The notes under the pieces: model-generated | What the model saw: the letters and a program-made list of their open reading frames with translations, nothing else | What the model was told of the DNA's origin: nothing | The model's database searches: none | Assembly: GCF_001591645.1 (NCBI RefSeq) | Contig: NZ_BCVH01000011.1 | Span: 97,055 to 161,054, forward strand | Length of the DNA: 64,000 nucleotides | From: Robertmurraya korlensis NBRC 107688 | GTDB taxonomy: Bacteria; Bacillota; Bacilli; Bacillales; Cytobacillaceae | Direction: 5' to 3' | Made by a program: the position numbers and the translations under genes | In this document: positions 43,210 to 52,923 of the stretch, piece after piece | How positions within the stretch are numbered: the stretch's first letter is position 1 | How the letters are laid out: every line of letters begins with the position of its first letter

Positions 43210-43246
43210 ATTTGCCTTTTTTAACATGAAAGGTAGGGTGAATTTT

Positions 43247-46200
43247 ATGTTGAAAAGAATGTTTAATGTTCCAGTCCTTGTAGTTGTTTTTATGCTTACC
43301 TATCAGCTACTTGTCCCAATTGGTAGTATAAGAGCTTCTGCAGATACTGGAACTATGCTTCCTCCTAGTAATCTAGCTTATCAATCAATTACTCCAGATG
43401 ACGGAAAGCTAACTTGGAGTGCTGTATTTGGAGCAAGTGGATATCAAGTTTATGAAATTAAAGACGGACAGCTTATAGCCCTTGGGAAAACGACAGGTAC
43501 CTCGTATGAACTTAAAGATTTGCTAGAAGGCTCATATAGATATGTAGTTTCTACTTTATCTAGCCAAGGGGAGTCTGGTCCATCTGCCCCGGTAAGCGCA
43601 GAAATTAGTTACCCTGAAATGCAAACACCAACAGCCTTTGCAGCAACGATTCAAAATGGGAATGACGTTGTATTGCGCTGGGAAACTTCTTCTTATGCGG
43701 AGAATTACAATATCTATCAGGTGTTAGAGAGTGGTGAAAAGTCACTTGTAGCATCTACTAATGCACAGATGTACAGTTTTTCTAATGTGGATGAGGGTGT
43801 TTACTTTTACGCGATTTCTTCTAATCACCAACTTTATGGGGAATCAGTAGTTTCATCCCCAATAAGTATTGAAGTGGTAAAGCCGGAAATGAAAGCTCCA
43901 ACGAATCTTTCTTTTACAATTGCTAACGTGACCGATGTTACATTGAAATGGCAAGCAGCAGAGTTTGCAGATAGTTATAGTATATATTCAGTAAACAACG
44001 GACAGTCAGAATTGCTTCAAATAGTTACCGGTACAAGTTTTACACTTAAGAATTTACCTGCAGGTGACTATGTCTATCAGGTGTTTTCAAATAGCTCACG
44101 TTTTGGAAGATCTGTAGAAGGCAGCGAGGTTGCTTTTTCCGTTCAATCTATCGAGATGGTTGCTCCTGAAAATGTAACTGCTAAAATTCAAAACACAAAT
44201 GATATAGTCGTTAGTTGGACCGCAGTACCGTATGCGACAGGATATAAAGTGTATCAAATTGTCGATGGTGAAAAAGTGCTAAAAGGAACGGTAACAAACA
44301 CTTCATACTCTGCGTCTATGTTACCAGGTGGAGACTACCTGTATGAAGTTCATTCATATAGCGACCGTTTTGGAGAGTCTGAAAAGGGCTCGCAAGTTAC
44401 TTTTACGATTGAGACAGTAATAGTCAATCCACCCTCTGAGCTAACGTATAAAATTCAAAATGGTAATGATATTGTTTTAAGCTGGAAAGCAGCTGAAAAT
44501 GCTACGAATTATAAGGTTTACCAAGTGGTTGGAGACCAAAAGGTATTAAAGAGCACGGTAACAGGAACAACGGTTAGCTATACTAATATGCCAGCAGGGA
44601 ATTACAAGTATGAAGTTCACACAAATAGCAATCGATTTGGAGAATCAGGGGAAAGTGCTGTTGTTTCCTTTGTCTTAGATCAAGTAGTGTTAGAGACACC
44701 AGGAAACGCAAGATACGAGATTAAAAATGGAAATGATTTGTATCTGCACTGGGATTCAGTAGAGTTTGCTAATAGTTACAAAATCTATCAGGTAGTAGAG
44801 GGGAAGAAGGTTTTAAAAACAACAGTTTCTTCTTTAGCTACAACTTTAACTAATCTTGCCGCAGGAGATTATAGATACGAGATCTATGCGTATAACAGTA
44901 GATTTGGTGAATCACCTGTGGGAGCTGTTGTAGACTTACCATTAGTACATCCCGAGATGAAGGCACCTGCAAACGGAACTTATACCATCACAGGTCCAGC
45001 TGCATTTACGTTAAATTGGGACACAGTAGAGTATGCAAATAGTTATAAAGTCTATCTAGTTATAGATGGCAAGAAAGTTTTAAGAAGTACCGTTTATACA
45101 AATAAAGCTTCCTACACAAATATAGCACCAGGTGAGTATCAATATGAGATCTATTCATATTCCTCTCGTTTCGGTGAATCAAAAGTGGGAACTTTTATCA
45201 AGTTCACTTTAAGTGGAGAAACACTAGCTACTCCAGAAAATCCAAACTACACCATTAGTAATGGAAATGACATTACATTGAAATGGAATGCGGTACAGTA
45301 CGCAAATAACTATAAAATCTATCAGTCGGTTGATGGAGAAGAAGTGTTACTAAAAACAGTTACGGGGACGAGTACAATATTAACCAATGTGGCAGAAGGT
45401 GAATTCCGTTACAGCATTAAGGCTAACTCTACTTTATTCGGTGAATCACCTGAAGGAGCGTTAGTAGAGGGGACTTTAGTGCATCCTGACATGGCTATGC
45501 CTGAGAATGCTAGCTACACGATCTCAAATGGAAATGATATAACTCTTAAATGGAACGGTGTTCAGTACGCAACAGCATACCAAATCTACTTAGTGGTCGA
45601 TGGAGAAAAGCAGTTTGTTCGTAAAGTAACAGGAACAACCAGCACTTTTGCAAACATGCCAGCAGGTGATTATGAGTACGTCGTTCACTCTTATAGTGAT
45701 CGTTTCGGAGAGTCAGTAGAGGGAAGCCAGCTTGTGTTCAAATTAGTACATCCAGTAATGCAAGCGCCAGCAAATCATACAGAGTCAATTTTGAATGGAA
45801 ACGATATTAAGTTAAATTGGGATGCCTCAACCTATGCAACCAATTACAAAGTCTATCAAAAAGTTGATGGAGTATTAGAATTACTAAACACACTTCCAGC
45901 AACCACGAGAACCATTACATTTGCAAATATGCCGGAAGGAGACTATGAATACGTGGTGCATTCCTATAGCACCCGTTTCGGGGAGTCCCCAGTGGGACGT
46001 AAGCTTGTGTTTACATTGGTACATCCAGTAATGCAAGCACCAGCAAATCTTACAAAGTCAATCTTGAATGGAAACGATATTAAGTTAAGTTGGGATGCTT
46101 CGACGTATGCAACCAATTACAAAGTTTATCAGAAAGTTGATGGAGAATTAGAATTAATTAATACACTTCCATTAACAACGAGAACGATTACTTATACGAA

Positions 46201-48904
46201 TATGCCAGAAGGTGATTATGAATACGTCGTTCACTCCTATAGCAATCGTTTTGGAGAGTCACCAGAGGGAAGTAAGCTTGAGTTCCCATTGGTACATCCA
46301 ATTATGCAAGCCCCAGTCACTTTAACAAAAACGATATTGAATGGAAATGATATTAAACTAAACTGGGATGCTTCAACGTATGCAACCAATTACAAAGTTT
46401 ATCAAAAAGTTGATGAAGAATTAGTATTACTCAACACTTTTCCAGCAACAACTAGAACCTTTACATTTACGAATATGCCAGAGGGTGACTATGAGTATGT
46501 CATTCACTCTTACAGTAACCGTTTCGGGGAGTCACCAGAGGGAAGTAAGCTTGAGTTCCCATTGGTACATCCAATTATGCAAGCCCCAGCAAAATTAACG
46601 AAATCGATAGTAAATGGAAATGATATTAAGTTAAGCTGGGATGCTTCAACATATGCAACCAATTACAAAGTCTATCAAAAAGTTGATGGAGAATTAGTAT
46701 TATTAAAAACACTTCCAACAACCACGAGAACAATTACTTATACGAATATGCCAGAAGGTGACTATGAATACGTCGTACACTCCTATAGCAGTCGTTTTGG
46801 AGAGTCACCAGAAGGAAGTATTCTTGCTTTTAACCTTACTTGGCCAGTTGTACAGGCTCCAGTAGTAAGCAATAGAGTTGAAAATGTAAATAATTTTACG
46901 TTGTCGTGGCCAGCTGTTACTTGGGCAGATGAATATCGCGTGTACAAAGTAACGGGTTCAGAAAAGGAACTGGTTTACAAAGGAAAAACGCTAAACCATA
47001 AAGTATATAACTTATCAGAAGGTGTTCATTCATATGAGGTAACCGCCTTGAGTACTCGCTTTGGGGAATCTGTACCTTCAAATACGATTGAGGAAACAGT
47101 TGTTTATCCTGTAATGGGAGTTCCTGTCGCTAGCTTAAAGCTTCTAAGTGATACGAGTGCAAGAATCACTTGGGATTTCGTTACTTATGCTAATGGATAC
47201 AATATTTATGAAGTGATTGATGGTAAGCCGGTACTAGTTGCGAAGAATATTAATAATCTTTCTTACACTATTAATAATCTGACCTATGCTAATCACTTAT
47301 ATTATGTAACTTCTTATAGTAACTCTTTTGGAGAATCTAAGCCTTCTGAAACCGTCTTAGCCAAGCTGATCATTGATGAAGAGGCACCTGTCACAACAGT
47401 GAATGCTCCAACTGGGTGGGTTAATCAAGATCAGTTAGTTGAATTAACAGCAACGGATAATGAAGTGGGCGTAGCTCATACGTATTACTCATTAAATGCT
47501 GGACCAATCGTTGAAGGAACATCAGTTTTAGTAACACAAGAAGGTATCAATAAAATTGTCTATAACTCCATTGATAAAGTGGGCAATATGGAGGAAGTAA
47601 AAACTGCACTAGTGAACATTGATAAAACAGCTCCAATCACACTAGTAAATGAGATCCCTACAGCTGCACAATCCTATACAGTTGAGTTAACTGCAAGTGA
47701 TGGATTAAGTGGAGTGTCAAAAACTTATTACTCACTTAACGGGTCAGAGTATGTAGAAGGTACGTCTATTGCAGTTACTGATGAAGGACTAAACAACATC
47801 TCTTACTATTCAGTGGATGCTGCAGGTAACAAGGAAGCAAGTAGAATGGTTGAAGTGAATATTGACCAAACAGCTCCAACTACTACAGCTGACCTTCCGA
47901 CTACTTGGGTGAAGGAAGATGTAAATGTTACGTTAGTTGCTACTGATGATAATAGTGGAGTAGAAACAACCTATTATTCTATCAATGGATCTGACTTTGT
48001 AGAAGGTACAAGTCTTTTAGTAGATAAGGAAGGAGTTAATACAATTTCTTACTACTCAGTGGACCTAGCTGGAAACAAGGAAGATATGAGAACTGCTGAG
48101 GTGAAGCTGGACAAGACAGCACCGATAACTGTTTCGGATGTATCGGACAAGTGGTCAAAGGATTCTGTCTTGGTTTCTTTATCCTCTGAAGATAAACATA
48201 GTCAGGTTATATCAACATTCTATTCAATTAATGGAGCAGAGTATGTGGAAGGAACGACATTTACTGTAGATAGAGAAGGGGTTAACTATGTTTCTTACTA
48301 CTCCGTTGACGCTGCAGGAAATGTAGAGGAAGCGAAATCAGTTGAAGTAAAGATTGATAAAACAGCTCCAACTCTTTTACTTGGTGTAAAAGGGGAGTAT
48401 GAGTTAGGGGAAACCGTTACTTTAAACTACCTAGCAAATGATGATTTATCTGGAATAGCGGTGGAAGAAGTAACATTTAATGGTCAAACCTATAAAAAGG
48501 GAGATCAAGTGACGTTAAATCAGCCGGGTGAGTACAAATTAAGTGTAAAAGTGACAGATGCCGCGGGTTGGTCAACAGTCGTAGAGAAATCAATTGTAGT
48601 ATATATTCCAGTTTCTCTTGAGGTATTACCTCGAGTGATCAAAGGAAACAAAGGAATCTTTACGGTAAAAGCAACTTTACCAAAAGAATTTCAATCCTAC
48701 ACATTTAATGTCTCAACCGTAACATTAGATGGTGTATCTCCTATTACAGATAATAACGGTTTGTATAAGCAAGCTGAAAAAGGACATTTCAAGTTTGAAC
48801 GTTCAGACTTCACTTGGACTCCAGGAGAAGCACAGCTTGAATTACGAGGATATGTAGGAACGTATTTAGTAGTTGGAAAAGCATCAGCAATTGTGAAGAA
48901 ATAA
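43247..48904 (+). CDS. Giant secreted repeat protein (15 FN3-like + 5 Ig-like repeats)
   Basis: This 1885-aa protein has a Sec signal peptide (MLKRMFNVPVLVVVFMLTYQ; likely cleavage after ASA-32). About 15 FN3-like repeats of 88-91 residues follow (about 37-1377), each with N(G/D)-D-x-L-W, a YK-YQ-x-DG core and a RFGES turn. Five Ig/OmpL47-like repeats come next (about 1379-1788, each with TYYSxNG and YYSVDAAGN), then an 97-residue C-terminal domain. Repeats 10-13 (residues 838-1201) are nearly identical. No LPxTG, SLH, LysM or transmembrane anchor is seen. I chose ATG 43247 (AGGTAGGGTG upstream); the open frame back to 43100 covers the riboswitch. Likely a surface or matrix adhesin. Confidence 0.85.
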   Translation: MLKRMFNVPVLVVVFMLTYQLLVPIGSIRASADTGTMLPPSNLAYQSITPDDGKLTWSAVFGASGYQVYEIKDGQLIALGKTTGTSYELKDLLEGSYRYVVSTLSSQGESGPSAPVSAEISYPEMQTPTAFAATIQNGNDVVLRWETSSYAENYNIYQVLESGEKSLVASTNAQMYSFSNVDEGVYFYAISSNHQLYGESVVSSPISIEVVKPEMKAPTNLSFTIANVTDVTLKWQAAEFADSYSIYSVNNGQSELLQIVTGTSFTLKNLPAGDYVYQVFSNSSRFGRSVEGSEVAFSVQSIEMVAPENVTAKIQNTNDIVVSWTAVPYATGYKVYQIVDGEKVLKGTVTNTSYSASMLPGGDYLYEVHSYSDRFGESEKGSQVTFTIETVIVNPPSELTYKIQNGNDIVLSWKAAENATNYKVYQVVGDQKVLKSTVTGTTVSYTNMPAGNYKYEVHTNSNRFGESGESAVVSFVLDQVVLETPGNARYEIKNGNDLYLHWDSVEFANSYKIYQVVEGKKVLKTTVSSLATTLTNLAAGDYRYEIYAYNSRFGESPVGAVVDLPLVHPEMKAPANGTYTITGPAAFTLNWDTVEYANSYKVYLVIDGKKVLRSTVYTNKASYTNIAPGEYQYEIYSYSSRFGESKVGTFIKFTLSGETLATPENPNYTISNGNDITLKWNAVQYANNYKIYQSVDGEEVLLKTVTGTSTILTNVAEGEFRYSIKANSTLFGESPEGALVEGTLVHPDMAMPENASYTISNGNDITLKWNGVQYATAYQIYLVVDGEKQFVRKVTGTTSTFANMPAGDYEYVVHSYSDRFGESVEGSQLVFKLVHPVMQAPANHTESILNGNDIKLNWDASTYATNYKVYQKVDGVLELLNTLPATTRTITFANMPEGDYEYVVHSYSTRFGESPVGRKLVFTLVHPVMQAPANLTKSILNGNDIKLSWDASTYATNYKVYQKVDGELELINTLPLTTRTITYTNMPEGDYEYVVHSYSNRFGESPEGSKLEFPLVHPIMQAPVTLTKTILNGNDIKLNWDASTYATNYKVYQKVDEELVLLNTFPATTRTFTFTNMPEGDYEYVIHSYSNRFGESPEGSKLEFPLVHPIMQAPAKLTKSIVNGNDIKLSWDASTYATNYKVYQKVDGELVLLKTLPTTTRTITYTNMPEGDYEYVVHSYSSRFGESPEGSILAFNLTWPVVQAPVVSNRVENVNNFTLSWPAVTWADEYRVYKVTGSEKELVYKGKTLNHKVYNLSEGVHSYEVTALSTRFGESVPSNTIEETVVYPVMGVPVASLKLLSDTSARITWDFVTYANGYNIYEVIDGKPVLVAKNINNLSYTINNLTYANHLYYVTSYSNSFGESKPSETVLAKLIIDEEAPVTTVNAPTGWVNQDQLVELTATDNEVGVAHTYYSLNAGPIVEGTSVLVTQEGINKIVYNSIDKVGNMEEVKTALVNIDKTAPITLVNEIPTAAQSYTVELTASDGLSGVSKTYYSLNGSEYVEGTSIAVTDEGLNNISYYSVDAAGNKEASRMVEVNIDQTAPTTTADLPTTWVKEDVNVTLVATDDNSGVETTYYSINGSDFVEGTSLLVDKEGVNTISYYSVDLAGNKEDMRTAEVKLDKTAPITVSDVSDKWSKDSVLVSLSSEDKHSQVISTFYSINGAEYVEGTTFTVDREGVNYVSYYSVDAAGNVEEAKSVEVKIDKTAPTLLLGVKGEYELGETVTLNYLANDDLSGIAVEEVTFNGQTYKKGDQVTLNQPGEYKLSVKVTDAAGWSTVVEKSIVVYIPVSLEVLPRVIKGNKGIFTVKATLPKEFQSYTFNVSTVTLDGVSPITDNNGLYKQAEKGHFKFERSDFTWTPGEAQLELRGYVGTYLVVGKASAIVKK
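45758..46849 (+). repeat. Four near-identical 273-bp tandem repeats inside the giant gene
   Basis: Units start at 45758, 46031, 46304 and 46577, each 273 bases (91 codons), with shared blocks such as ATGCAAGC(A/C)CCAG and TATGCAACCAATTACAAAG. They are more alike than the other repeats, indicating recent expansion. Confidence 0.88.
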
Positions 48905-48914
48905 AGTGTTAAGG

Positions 48915-48943
48915 AAAGGACTTCTTGAGAGAGAAGTCCTTTT
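48915..48943 (+). terminator. Terminator after the giant gene
   Basis: AAAGGACTTCT (48915-48925) pairs with AGAAGTCCTTTT (48932-48943). Confidence 0.88.
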
Positions 48944-48995
48944 AATATAGATAAGAAAGACTGATTAACAGTGTAACAAAGTATTATATTTATGA

Positions 48996-49025
48996 TTGAC
49001 AACCTAAACGGTAAGCGTTTACAAT
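48996..49025 (+). promoter_or_regulatory. rbs promoter with overlapping cre (CcpA) site
   Basis: TTGACA (48996-49001), N18 and TACAAT (49020-49025). A cre-like dyad GTAAGCGTTTACA (49011-49023) overlaps the -10, so CcpA should repress the operon when glucose is plentiful. Confidence 0.75.
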
Positions 49026-49026
49026 A

Positions 49027-49098
49027 TGTGTAACGGGTTACATATAAACCATATCAATGTTAGATTATTTTTTTATCCAATGTGTAACCGGTTACACA
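49027..49098. promoter_or_regulatory. Paired RbsR operators
   Basis: Two dyads, TGTGTAACGGGTTACATA (49027-49044) and the perfect TGTGTAACCGGTTACACA (49081-49098), lie 54 bases apart. LacI-family repressors bind such CG-centred palindromes; the separation of about five helical turns would suit looping. Confidence 0.75.
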
Positions 49099-49132
49099 TA
49101 CATTACACAGTTGGAAACTTGGGGTGAAGTAA

Positions 49133-50122
49133 TTGAGTACAATCAAGAAGGTTGCAGAAGAAGCGAAGGTCTCAGTTGCAACTGTATCCAGAGTGTTAAA
49201 CAGCACGGGCTATGTAAATGAAGAAACACGAAAGAAAGTGTTAAAGGTCATTGAGGAATTAGACTATAAACCGAATTCAGTAGCACGTAGCCTTTTTAAA
49301 AAACAATCCATGACAATTGCATTAATTGTCCCGAATATAACGAATCCTTTCTTCCCAGAGGTGGCAAGAGCGATTGAGGATGTTTTAAGCAGTAAAGAGT
49401 ATACATTAATCTTATGTAATTCTGATGATAACTCAGAGAAAGAAAAGAAATACTTTGAGGTCATGAAACAAAAGTATGTCGATGGCGTGATTGTTGTGAC
49501 ATCTACATTAACCCCTCAGTACATAGAGGAAAAGGGTATTCCCATTGTTGCAGTTGACCGATTCATTGATCCATCTATCCCTTGTGTATCGGTAAACAAT
49601 ATGGAGGGTGCGAAGAGAGCTGTTCAATACTTAAAATCAACAGGATGTAAAAGAATTGCCCATATCCGTGGTCCTAAAAACATTACAAGTGCGGAAGATC
49701 GTTACCTCGGGTACTTGCAGGAGGTAGAAAGTGAATATTGGTTTGAAACGGACTATGTACGATGTGGAAACTTCAATATAGACCAAACCATTGAGGTTAC
49801 GAGAAAGCTGTTAGAAGAAAACCCAGATGTTGATGGAATTTTTGCCGGAAATGATATGATGGCCGTCGGCGTCATAAAAGCGGCTATGCAGCTTGGAAAA
49901 AGAATTCCTGAAGACCTCTCTGTTATTGGTTTTGATGGAATCAGTCTCTGTAAGATGACCAATCCAGAAATAACAACCATTGCCCAGCCGATCTATGAAA
50001 TTGGTTCCGTAGCAGCCCAAACGCTATTAGATCTCATTGAGGGTAGGGTAATTGAAAAGAAGCATTACCAGTTAGAGGTGACGATAAGTAAAGGTCAATC
50101 AACGAAAACAAGAGGTGAATGA
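49133..50122 (+). CDS. rbsR: RbsR, LacI-family ribose operon repressor
   Basis: This 329-aa protein has an N-terminal LacI helix-turn-helix (STIKKVAEEAKVSVATVSRVLN), a hinge (YKPNSVARSL) and a periplasmic-binding-like effector domain (about 60-325, with GIFAGNDMMAVGV). It should bind the CG-centred dyads just upstream and release when ribose (or its phosphate) binds. TTG 49133 follows GGGGTGAAG. It leads the ribose operon rbsRKDACB, the same order as in B. subtilis. Confidence 0.92.
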   Translation: MSTIKKVAEEAKVSVATVSRVLNSTGYVNEETRKKVLKVIEELDYKPNSVARSLFKKQSMTIALIVPNITNPFFPEVARAIEDVLSSKEYTLILCNSDDNSEKEKKYFEVMKQKYVDGVIVVTSTLTPQYIEEKGIPIVAVDRFIDPSIPCVSVNNMEGAKRAVQYLKSTGCKRIAHIRGPKNITSAEDRYLGYLQEVESEYWFETDYVRCGNFNIDQTIEVTRKLLEENPDVDGIFAGNDMMAVGVIKAAMQLGKRIPEDLSVIGFDGISLCKMTNPEITTIAQPIYEIGSVAAQTLLDLIEGRVIEKKHYQLEVTISKGQSTKTRGE

Positions 50123-50123
50123 A

Positions 50124-51032
50124 TTGAAAAAGAAGGTATTGGTTATAGGAAGTATTAATATGGATCTTGTTACGAAAACAAGCAGAGTACCAAAGATCGG
50201 GGAGACATTGATCGGAGAAGCCTTTTTCACCATTCCAGGTGGAAAAGGAGCCAATCAAGCGGTGGCTGCAACGAGACTTGGAGCGGAGGTAACGTTGATT
50301 GGCTGTGTAGGTGAGGATGCTTTTGGAAACCAGTTGACGGAAGGTTTAACGAAGGAAGGAGTTATTACCTCTTATGTGAAACCGGTTACACATACGACGA
50401 CAGGGACAGCGTCCATCACCTTATCCAACGGTGATAACAGCATTATTGTTGTTCCTGGTGCGAATTTCGCTGTTACTCCTGAATATGTACAAAGCTTTGA
50501 ACAGGTCATTGCTGAAAGTGATATCCTGCTGCTCCAACTGGAGATTCCACTAGAAAGTGTGATTGAGGCAGTGAATATCGCCAAACAGCATCACGTAAAA
50601 GTAATTTTAAATCCGGCTCCGATTCAGACTTTACCAAAGGATTTATTAGAGAAAGTCGATTACATCACACCAAACGAGCATGAGCAAGAATTATTATTGA
50701 ACTCACCAGAGTTAACAGAGGAAGAACTAAAATCAGTCAAAGCAAGGTGTATTGTTACCAAGGGATCAAAGGGAGTCATGCTGTATCAGGATGGAGTAGA
50801 AAAAGAGATTCCTAGTTTCGAAGTAGATGTGGTTGATACAACGGGAGCTGGAGATTCCTTTAACGGGGCACTTGCGTTGTCCCTAAGTGAAGGAATGTCA
50901 CTAGAGGAAGCTTGTCAATTTGCTAATGCTGTCGGGGCATTATCTGTCACTAAGCTTGGGGCTCAGGGAGGAATGCCAACAAAAGCAGAGGTAGAAGAGT
51001 TTCTTAAAAGCAGGAAGGGTGAAGATAAATGA
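50124..51032 (+). CDS. rbsK: RbsK, ribokinase
   Basis: This protein of about 302 aa is a PfkB-family sugar kinase: [10 protein letters not shown] and [15 protein letters not shown] near the start, PNEHEQELL, and the catalytic [13 protein letters not shown] at the C-terminus. It makes ribose 5-phosphate from imported ribose. TTG 50124 is six bases after AGGTG; GTG 50115 lies in that site and overlaps the rbsR stop. It overlaps rbsD by four bases. Confidence 0.93.
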   Translation: MKKKVLVIGSINMDLVTKTSRVPKIGETLIGEAFFTIPGGKGANQAVAATRLGAEVTLIGCVGEDAFGNQLTEGLTKEGVITSYVKPVTHTTTGTASITLSNGDNSIIVVPGANFAVTPEYVQSFEQVIAESDILLLQLEIPLESVIEAVNIAKQHHVKVILNPAPIQTLPKDLLEKVDYITPNEHEQELLLNSPELTEEELKSVKARCIVTKGSKGVMLYQDGVEKEIPSFEVDVVDTTGAGDSFNGALALSLSEGMSLEEACQFANAVGALSVTKLGAQGGMPTKAEVEEFLKSRKGEDK

Positions 51033-51424
51033 AAAGACAAGGAATATTAAACAGCCATATATCAGAGGTATTATCACGACTAGGTCATACAGATACCATT
51101 GTGATTGCCGATTGTGGGTTGCCCATCCCTGATGAAACGATTCGTATCGATCTTTCCTTAAAACAAGGCACTCCTAATTTTATAGATACGTTAAAGGTAC
51201 TTTTAGAAGATATGGTGGTTGAAAAAATCACGCTAGCAGAAGAGATACATGAAAATAACCCTGAGGTAAAACAAGAGATTGTAGATCTATTCCAACACCA
51301 ACCGATTACATATGTGTCCCATGAAGAATTTAAAAAACAAACCAAACAAGCAAAAGCCGTGATTCGTACGGGTGAGATCACACCATACGCCAATATTATT
51401 CTACACGCAGGAGTGACTTTCTAA
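51029..51424 (+). CDS. rbsD: RbsD, D-ribose pyranase
   Basis: This 131-aa protein matches Rbs[26 protein letters not shown], and [13 protein letters not shown]. It interconverts beta-pyranose and beta-furanose forms of ribose; the conserved histidine HTD and the C-terminal [10 protein letters not shown] are typical. It overlaps rbsK (ATGA) and ends one base before rbsA. Confidence 0.94.
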   Translation: MKRQGILNSHISEVLSRLGHTDTIVIADCGLPIPDETIRIDLSLKQGTPNFIDTLKVLLEDMVVEKITLAEEIHENNPEVKQEIVDLFQHQPITYVSHEEFKKQTKQAKAVIRTGEITPYANIILHAGVTF

Positions 51425-51425
51425 T

Positions 51426-52922
51426 ATGACACAACAACCTTTAGTTCAGATGCGCGGAATTAGTAAAGCGTTTTCGGGTAACAGGGTGTTAGAAAATGTA
51501 GAATTTGAGATTTTACCAGGGGAAGTTCATGCGTTAATGGGCGAAAATGGAGCGGGCAAGTCGACGTTAATGAAGATTTTAACTGGGATTTATGAAAGAG
51601 ATGCTGGAACCGTGTTTGTTAGAGGAAAAGAGGTTCATTTTAAAAATACAAAAGAAGCTGAGTATACAGGAATCGCTGTTATTCATCAGGAGCTTAATAT
51701 AATCCCTTATCTATCGGTTACAGAAAATATGTTTCTTGGAAAAGAATTAACGATCGGGAAGACCGGGATTATTAAGTATAAAGAAATGAAGACCAAAACA
51801 AGGGAATATTTACATCGTCTCGGTATAGATATTGACCCAGATGTGGAAACAGGTACTCTTTCGGTCGGTCAACAGCAAATGATCGAGATTGCTAGAGCGG
51901 TTGCAGCTAATACCGAGGTTCTAATTATGGATGAGCCGACAGCTGCTTTAACAGATAGAGAAATCCATGCTCTATTTCAAGTCATTAACTCCTTAAGAGA
52001 ACAAGGAGTAGGAATTGTTTATATCTCTCACCGAATGGATGAAATCTTTGAAATCTGTGACCGTATTTCTGTTCTCCGGGATGGTCAGTTTATCGGAACG
52101 AAGGCGATTCCAGAAACCAACTTTGATGAGATTGTCAAAATGATGGTAGGGCGCCAATTGGGTGAGCGTTTTCCAGAAAGGGTGACGGAGCTAGGGCCTA
52201 CTAGATTACAAGTCGAGAATGTAACGAGCAAAGGAAGCTTTGAAGATATTAGTTTCACCGTTAAACAAGGGGAAATCCTCGGTGTAGCAGGGTTAATGGG
52301 AGCAGGTCGAACAGAGATTATGGAGGCCATTTTCGGATACCGCTCGATTTCAAGTGGAAAAGTGTTGATTGATGGAAAGGAAACCAACATTAAATCTCCT
52401 TACGAGGCGATTCAGCATGGAATTGGCTTTATTACAGAGGACAGGAAGAATGAAGGGCTCGTTCTAGGGCTATCTGTTCGAGAAAACTTTACGTTAACCA
52501 ACTTCGCAAGCGTTTCGAATAAGGGTGTCATCTCTGCGAAAAAAGAAGAAGATTTTGTAGAGGATCTGATCCAAAAGCTGCACGTAAAGACAGCGAGCCA
52601 ACATTTATCGGTTAAGTCATTAAGTGGTGGAAATCAACAGAAAATCGTGATTGGAAAATGGTTAGGCATTAAACCGAAGATCTTAATTTTAGATGAGCCA
52701 ACACGAGGAGTTGACGTGGGGGCAAAGAAGGAAATTTATCAATTAATGAATGAACTGACAAAACAAGGTGTTGCGATTATTATGGTCTCTTCGGAGTTGC
52801 CTGAAATATTAGGGATGAGTGACCGAATTTTAGTTATTCATGAAGGAAGGGTATCAGCGACTCTGTTAAGAAACGAAGCAGATCAGGAAAAAATCATGCA
52901 AGCAGCAACTGGAGGGAATTAA
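51426..52922 (+). CDS. rbsA: RbsA, ribose ABC transporter ATPase
   Basis: This 498-aa protein has two nucleotide-binding domains. The first has Walker [10 protein letters not shown], signature LSVGQQQ and Walker [11 protein letters not shown]. The second has a degenerate Walker A (GLMGAGRTE), signature LSGGNQQK and [13 protein letters not shown]. This pattern is typical of monosaccharide importers of the CUT2 type. It works with RbsC and RbsB at the membrane. Confidence 0.95.
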   Translation: MTQQPLVQMRGISKAFSGNRVLENVEFEILPGEVHALMGENGAGKSTLMKILTGIYERDAGTVFVRGKEVHFKNTKEAEYTGIAVIHQELNIIPYLSVTENMFLGKELTIGKTGIIKYKEMKTKTREYLHRLGIDIDPDVETGTLSVGQQQMIEIARAVAANTEVLIMDEPTAALTDREIHALFQVINSLREQGVGIVYISHRMDEIFEICDRISVLRDGQFIGTKAIPETNFDEIVKMMVGRQLGERFPERVTELGPTRLQVENVTSKGSFEDISFTVKQGEILGVAGLMGAGRTEIMEAIFGYRSISSGKVLIDGKETNIKSPYEAIQHGIGFITEDRKNEGLVLGLSVRENFTLTNFASVSNKGVISAKKEEDFVEDLIQKLHVKTASQHLSVKSLSGGNQQKIVIGKWLGIKPKILILDEPTRGVDVGAKKEIYQLMNELTKQGVAIIMVSSELPEILGMSDRILVIHEGRVSATLLRNEADQEKIMQAATGGN

Positions 52923-52923
52923 A

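Noticed and set aside
43100..43246. In-frame upstream extension of the giant gene starting at ATG-like codon 43100
   Set aside because: This stretch is the GEMM-I riboswitch and its hairpins; the protein has no signal peptide unless it starts at 43247, which has a good ribosome site.
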